NCBI GenBank assembly: GCA_003454665.1
Contig: DMKB01000240.1
Span: 1 to 6,093 of the forward strand
DNA: 6,093 bases
Direction of reading: 5' to 3'
Source: Nitrospiraceae bacterium
GTDB taxonomy: Bacteria; Nitrospirota; UBA9217
The stretch's first letter is position 1. Every line of letters starts with the position of its first letter. A model generated the notes under the pieces. That model was not told the origin of the DNA and ran no database searches. It was given only the letters and a program-made list of their open reading frames with translations. The translations under genes were made by a program, and so were the position numbers. Shown in pieces: positions 4,958 to 6,093 of the stretch.

Positions 4958-5389
4958 ATGGGCACATTTACTTTCTGGCAGAAGTGGCTTCTCGTCGTCA
5001 GCTATGTGATTACCGCCATGGGACTGATCATCGCCTTTTCAACGCTTACCCTTTTTTTTGACGTGAGCGACAAACTGTACAACCCGATCTTCTGGGGGAC
5101 AAAAAACATCACCGCGGAAACGGCCCGATATCAAATATGGAATTTCGGCGTCTTAGGGCCCATTATCGCCGGCTGGGGGATTTTCTATGTTTTTATCGTC
5201 CGCCATCCCTTCGTAAAAAAGGAACCATGGGCCTGGAACTGCCTCTTCCTCGGTACGATCGTATGGTTCATCATAGACAATGGGTATTCCGTGTATTACC
5301 TGGTCTATCCGAATATCGTACTGAATACCGTATTATGTACGGCAATACTCGTACCGTTACTGTTTACCAGAAAAGAATTTAACGGATAA
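4958..5389 (+). CDS. Four-helix integral membrane protein, function unknown
   Basis: A 143-residue protein with four predicted membrane segments at about 11-33, 62-82, 91-107 and 115-136. The basic R-H-P-F-V-K-K loop (82-88) and the C-terminal R-K-E suggest that both termini and the 2-3 loop face the cytoplasm. The longest outside loop (34-61) is mixed polar and aromatic. There is no cysteine pair, haem motif or catalytic signature, and I do not recognise the family. Aromatic residues are abundant, with several Trp near helix ends. The start is fixed by AAGGAGA just upstream. It is the first + strand gene after the divergent glcDF operon and lies 103 nt before the acetyltransferase, with which it may be co-transcribed; nothing links it to a pathway. 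Confidence 0.8.
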   Translation: MGTFTFWQKWLLVVSYVITAMGLIIAFSTLTLFFDVSDKLYNPIFWGTKNITAETARYQIWNFGVLGPIIAGWGIFYVFIVRHPFVKKEPWAWNCLFLGTIVWFIIDNGYSVYYLVYPNIVLNTVLCTAILVPLLFTRKEFNG

Positions 5390-5392
5390 GCC

Positions 5393-5479
5393 TTGATTGC
5401 GATCAGCGAGGAAGCGCGAAAAGATTATGATTCTTTGCGCATCGTCAATGATCAGGCATTCGGCCGGCCCGAAGAAGGC
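5393..5479 (+). pseudogene. N-terminal stub of a second GNAT acetyltransferase
   Basis: In the frame starting at TTG 5393, residues about 5-29 read as a typical N-terminus of a YhbS-like GNAT enzyme, with D-Y-D-S-L-R-I-V-N-D-Q-A-F-G-R-P-E-E. The A-F-G and the spaced D and V also match the complete acetyltransferase that follows (D-L-Q-D-I-L-L-V-E-K-T-A-F-G). After about 5479 the resemblance ends, and the frame reaches TGA at 5564-5566 inside the next gene. It begins 3 nt after the stop of the membrane protein gene. The simplest reading is a paralogous gene cut off by a deletion. A short translated leader is the alternative, and the weak start makes translation uncertain. Confidence 0.5.
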
Positions 5480-5492
5480 CACACGGAGAGCC

Positions 5493-6038
5493 ATGTTGGA
5501 AATACGAACGACAACGGATGCAGATCTACAAGACATTTTGCTTGTCGAGAAAACAGCATTTGGTGAAAAAGGCCAAGAAATCGCGGACCTGGTAAATGGT
5601 TTGCTAAATGACCAAAGTGCTATGCCGCTATTATCACTGATCGCAATACACGATGAACAACCAATAGGCCATATCCTGTTTACAAAAGCACAAATCACTG
5701 ATGTAAAACACTCAATATCAACAGTAATTCTTGCCCCCCTTGCCGTTGCACCGGCGGCGCAATCTCGAGGTGTTGGTGGTCAACTTATCCAGGAAGGCCT
5801 GAAGCGCTTGTCGGAATCGGGCATTGAACTGGTGTTTGTCCTTGGGCATCCAGGATACTATCCGCGCCATGGATTCAGAACAGCGGGCATACTTGGTTTT
5901 GAAGCTCCCTATCCAATTCCAGAGGAACACGCTGATGCGTGGATGGTTCAAGAACTTCGCCCCGGCGTGATTGGCAGCGTTCGGGGAACGGTCAAGTGTT
6001 CTGACGTGCTAAATCATCCAGAGCTTTGGCGTGAGTAA
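5493..6038 (+). CDS. GNAT-family N-acetyltransferase, YhbS type
   Basis: A 181-residue protein with a full GNAT fold. The acetyl-CoA loop is Q90-S-R-G-V-G-G96 in motif A, preceded by the L-A-P-L-A-V strand. The H-P-G-Y-Y-P-R-H-G-F segment (119-128) and the F-E-A-P-Y-P-I-P stretch (136-143) are characteristic of the YhbS/COG3153 group. Such enzymes transfer an acetyl group from acetyl-CoA to an amine; the acceptor of this subgroup is not known. Length fits the family. The ATG at 5493 is chosen because GGAG (5485-5488) lies 4 nt upstream and family alignment starts there; upstream in-frame starts such as TTG 5397 would add a tail unlike GNAT proteins. It follows the membrane protein gene and a GNAT fragment on the same strand. 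Confidence 0.9.
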   Translation: MLEIRTTTDADLQDILLVEKTAFGEKGQEIADLVNGLLNDQSAMPLLSLIAIHDEQPIGHILFTKAQITDVKHSISTVILAPLAVAPAAQSRGVGGQLIQEGLKRLSESGIELVFVLGHPGYYPRHGFRTAGILGFEAPYPIPEEHADAWMVQELRPGVIGSVRGTVKCSDVLNHPELWRE

Positions 6039-6046
6039 GCATGTCG

Positions 6047-6073
6047 GTTGGGTTGAGCGGAGCGAAACCCAAC
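6047..6073. repeat. REP-like palindrome after the acetyltransferase
   Basis: GTTGGGTT (6047-6054) and AACCCAAC (6066-6073) form a perfect 8-bp stem around an 11-nt GAGCGGAGCGA loop, 8 nt after the acetyltransferase stop. The core resembles the GTTGGGTT-GAGCG-n-AGCG-AAACCCAAC palindromes dispersed between genes in many bacterial genomes. No T-run follows, so it is not a standard intrinsic terminator. It lies close to the window edge, so a larger repeat may continue to the right. Confidence 0.65.
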
Positions 6074-6093
6074 GATACAGTCACGGCAGGGTG

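Overview
The window carries six protein-coding genes, one apparent gene fragment and an unusual amount of patterned intergenic DNA. Gene content suggests an anaerobic or facultative Gram-negative bacterium of the Desulfobacterota/Deltaproteobacteria type, for example Syntrophales-like. The grounds are a tiny exported monohaem cytochrome c, a GlcD-like FAD oxidase paired with a GlcF-like Fe-S protein, GC-rich genes, and intergenic spacers full of degenerate short repeats. This placement is inference from style and families; no rRNA or other marker gene is present.

Layout. 1-181: window edge, then a strong sigma70-like promoter. 182-445 (+): small cytochrome c, closed by a clear intrinsic terminator at 464-498. 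515-640: a degenerate 7-nt periodic array. 619-1428 (-): a UPF0173-type metallo-beta-lactamase-fold hydrolase with an added signal peptide. 1458-1708: a second, longer heptad array. 1688-2962 (-) and 2962-4392 (-): GlcF-like and GlcD-like subunits, translationally coupled with a 1-nt stop/start overlap and transcribed glcD to glcF. 4393-4957: a 565-bp spacer holding a perfect 7-bp inverted repeat, an AT-rich heptad-like tract, two hairpins and a third GC-rich heptad array. 4958-5389 (+): a four-helix membrane protein of unknown function. 5393-5479 (+): what looks like the N-terminal stub of a GNAT acetyltransferase. 5493-6038 (+): a complete YhbS-type GNAT acetyltransferase. 6047-6073: a REP-like palindrome near the right edge.

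How the genes relate. GlcD and GlcF should form one 2-hydroxyacid dehydrogenase (D-lactate or glycolate type) passing electrons from FAD through 4Fe-4S clusters to a quinone or other acceptor. The small periplasmic cytochrome could belong to the same organism's electron-transfer network, but it is a separate, divergent unit. The hydrolase, membrane protein and acetyltransferase show no obvious pathway link to the oxidase.

The most striking feature is not a gene. Three spacers hold arrays that keep an exact 7-nt register for 112, 147 plus 98, and 140 bases while the unit sequence drifts freely around NNCNGNN. All three have the same two-part composition, and when read on a suitable strand the order of the two parts is the same. 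Two of the three sit directly before a start codon, and two of them supply the last codons and stop codon of a neighbouring gene.
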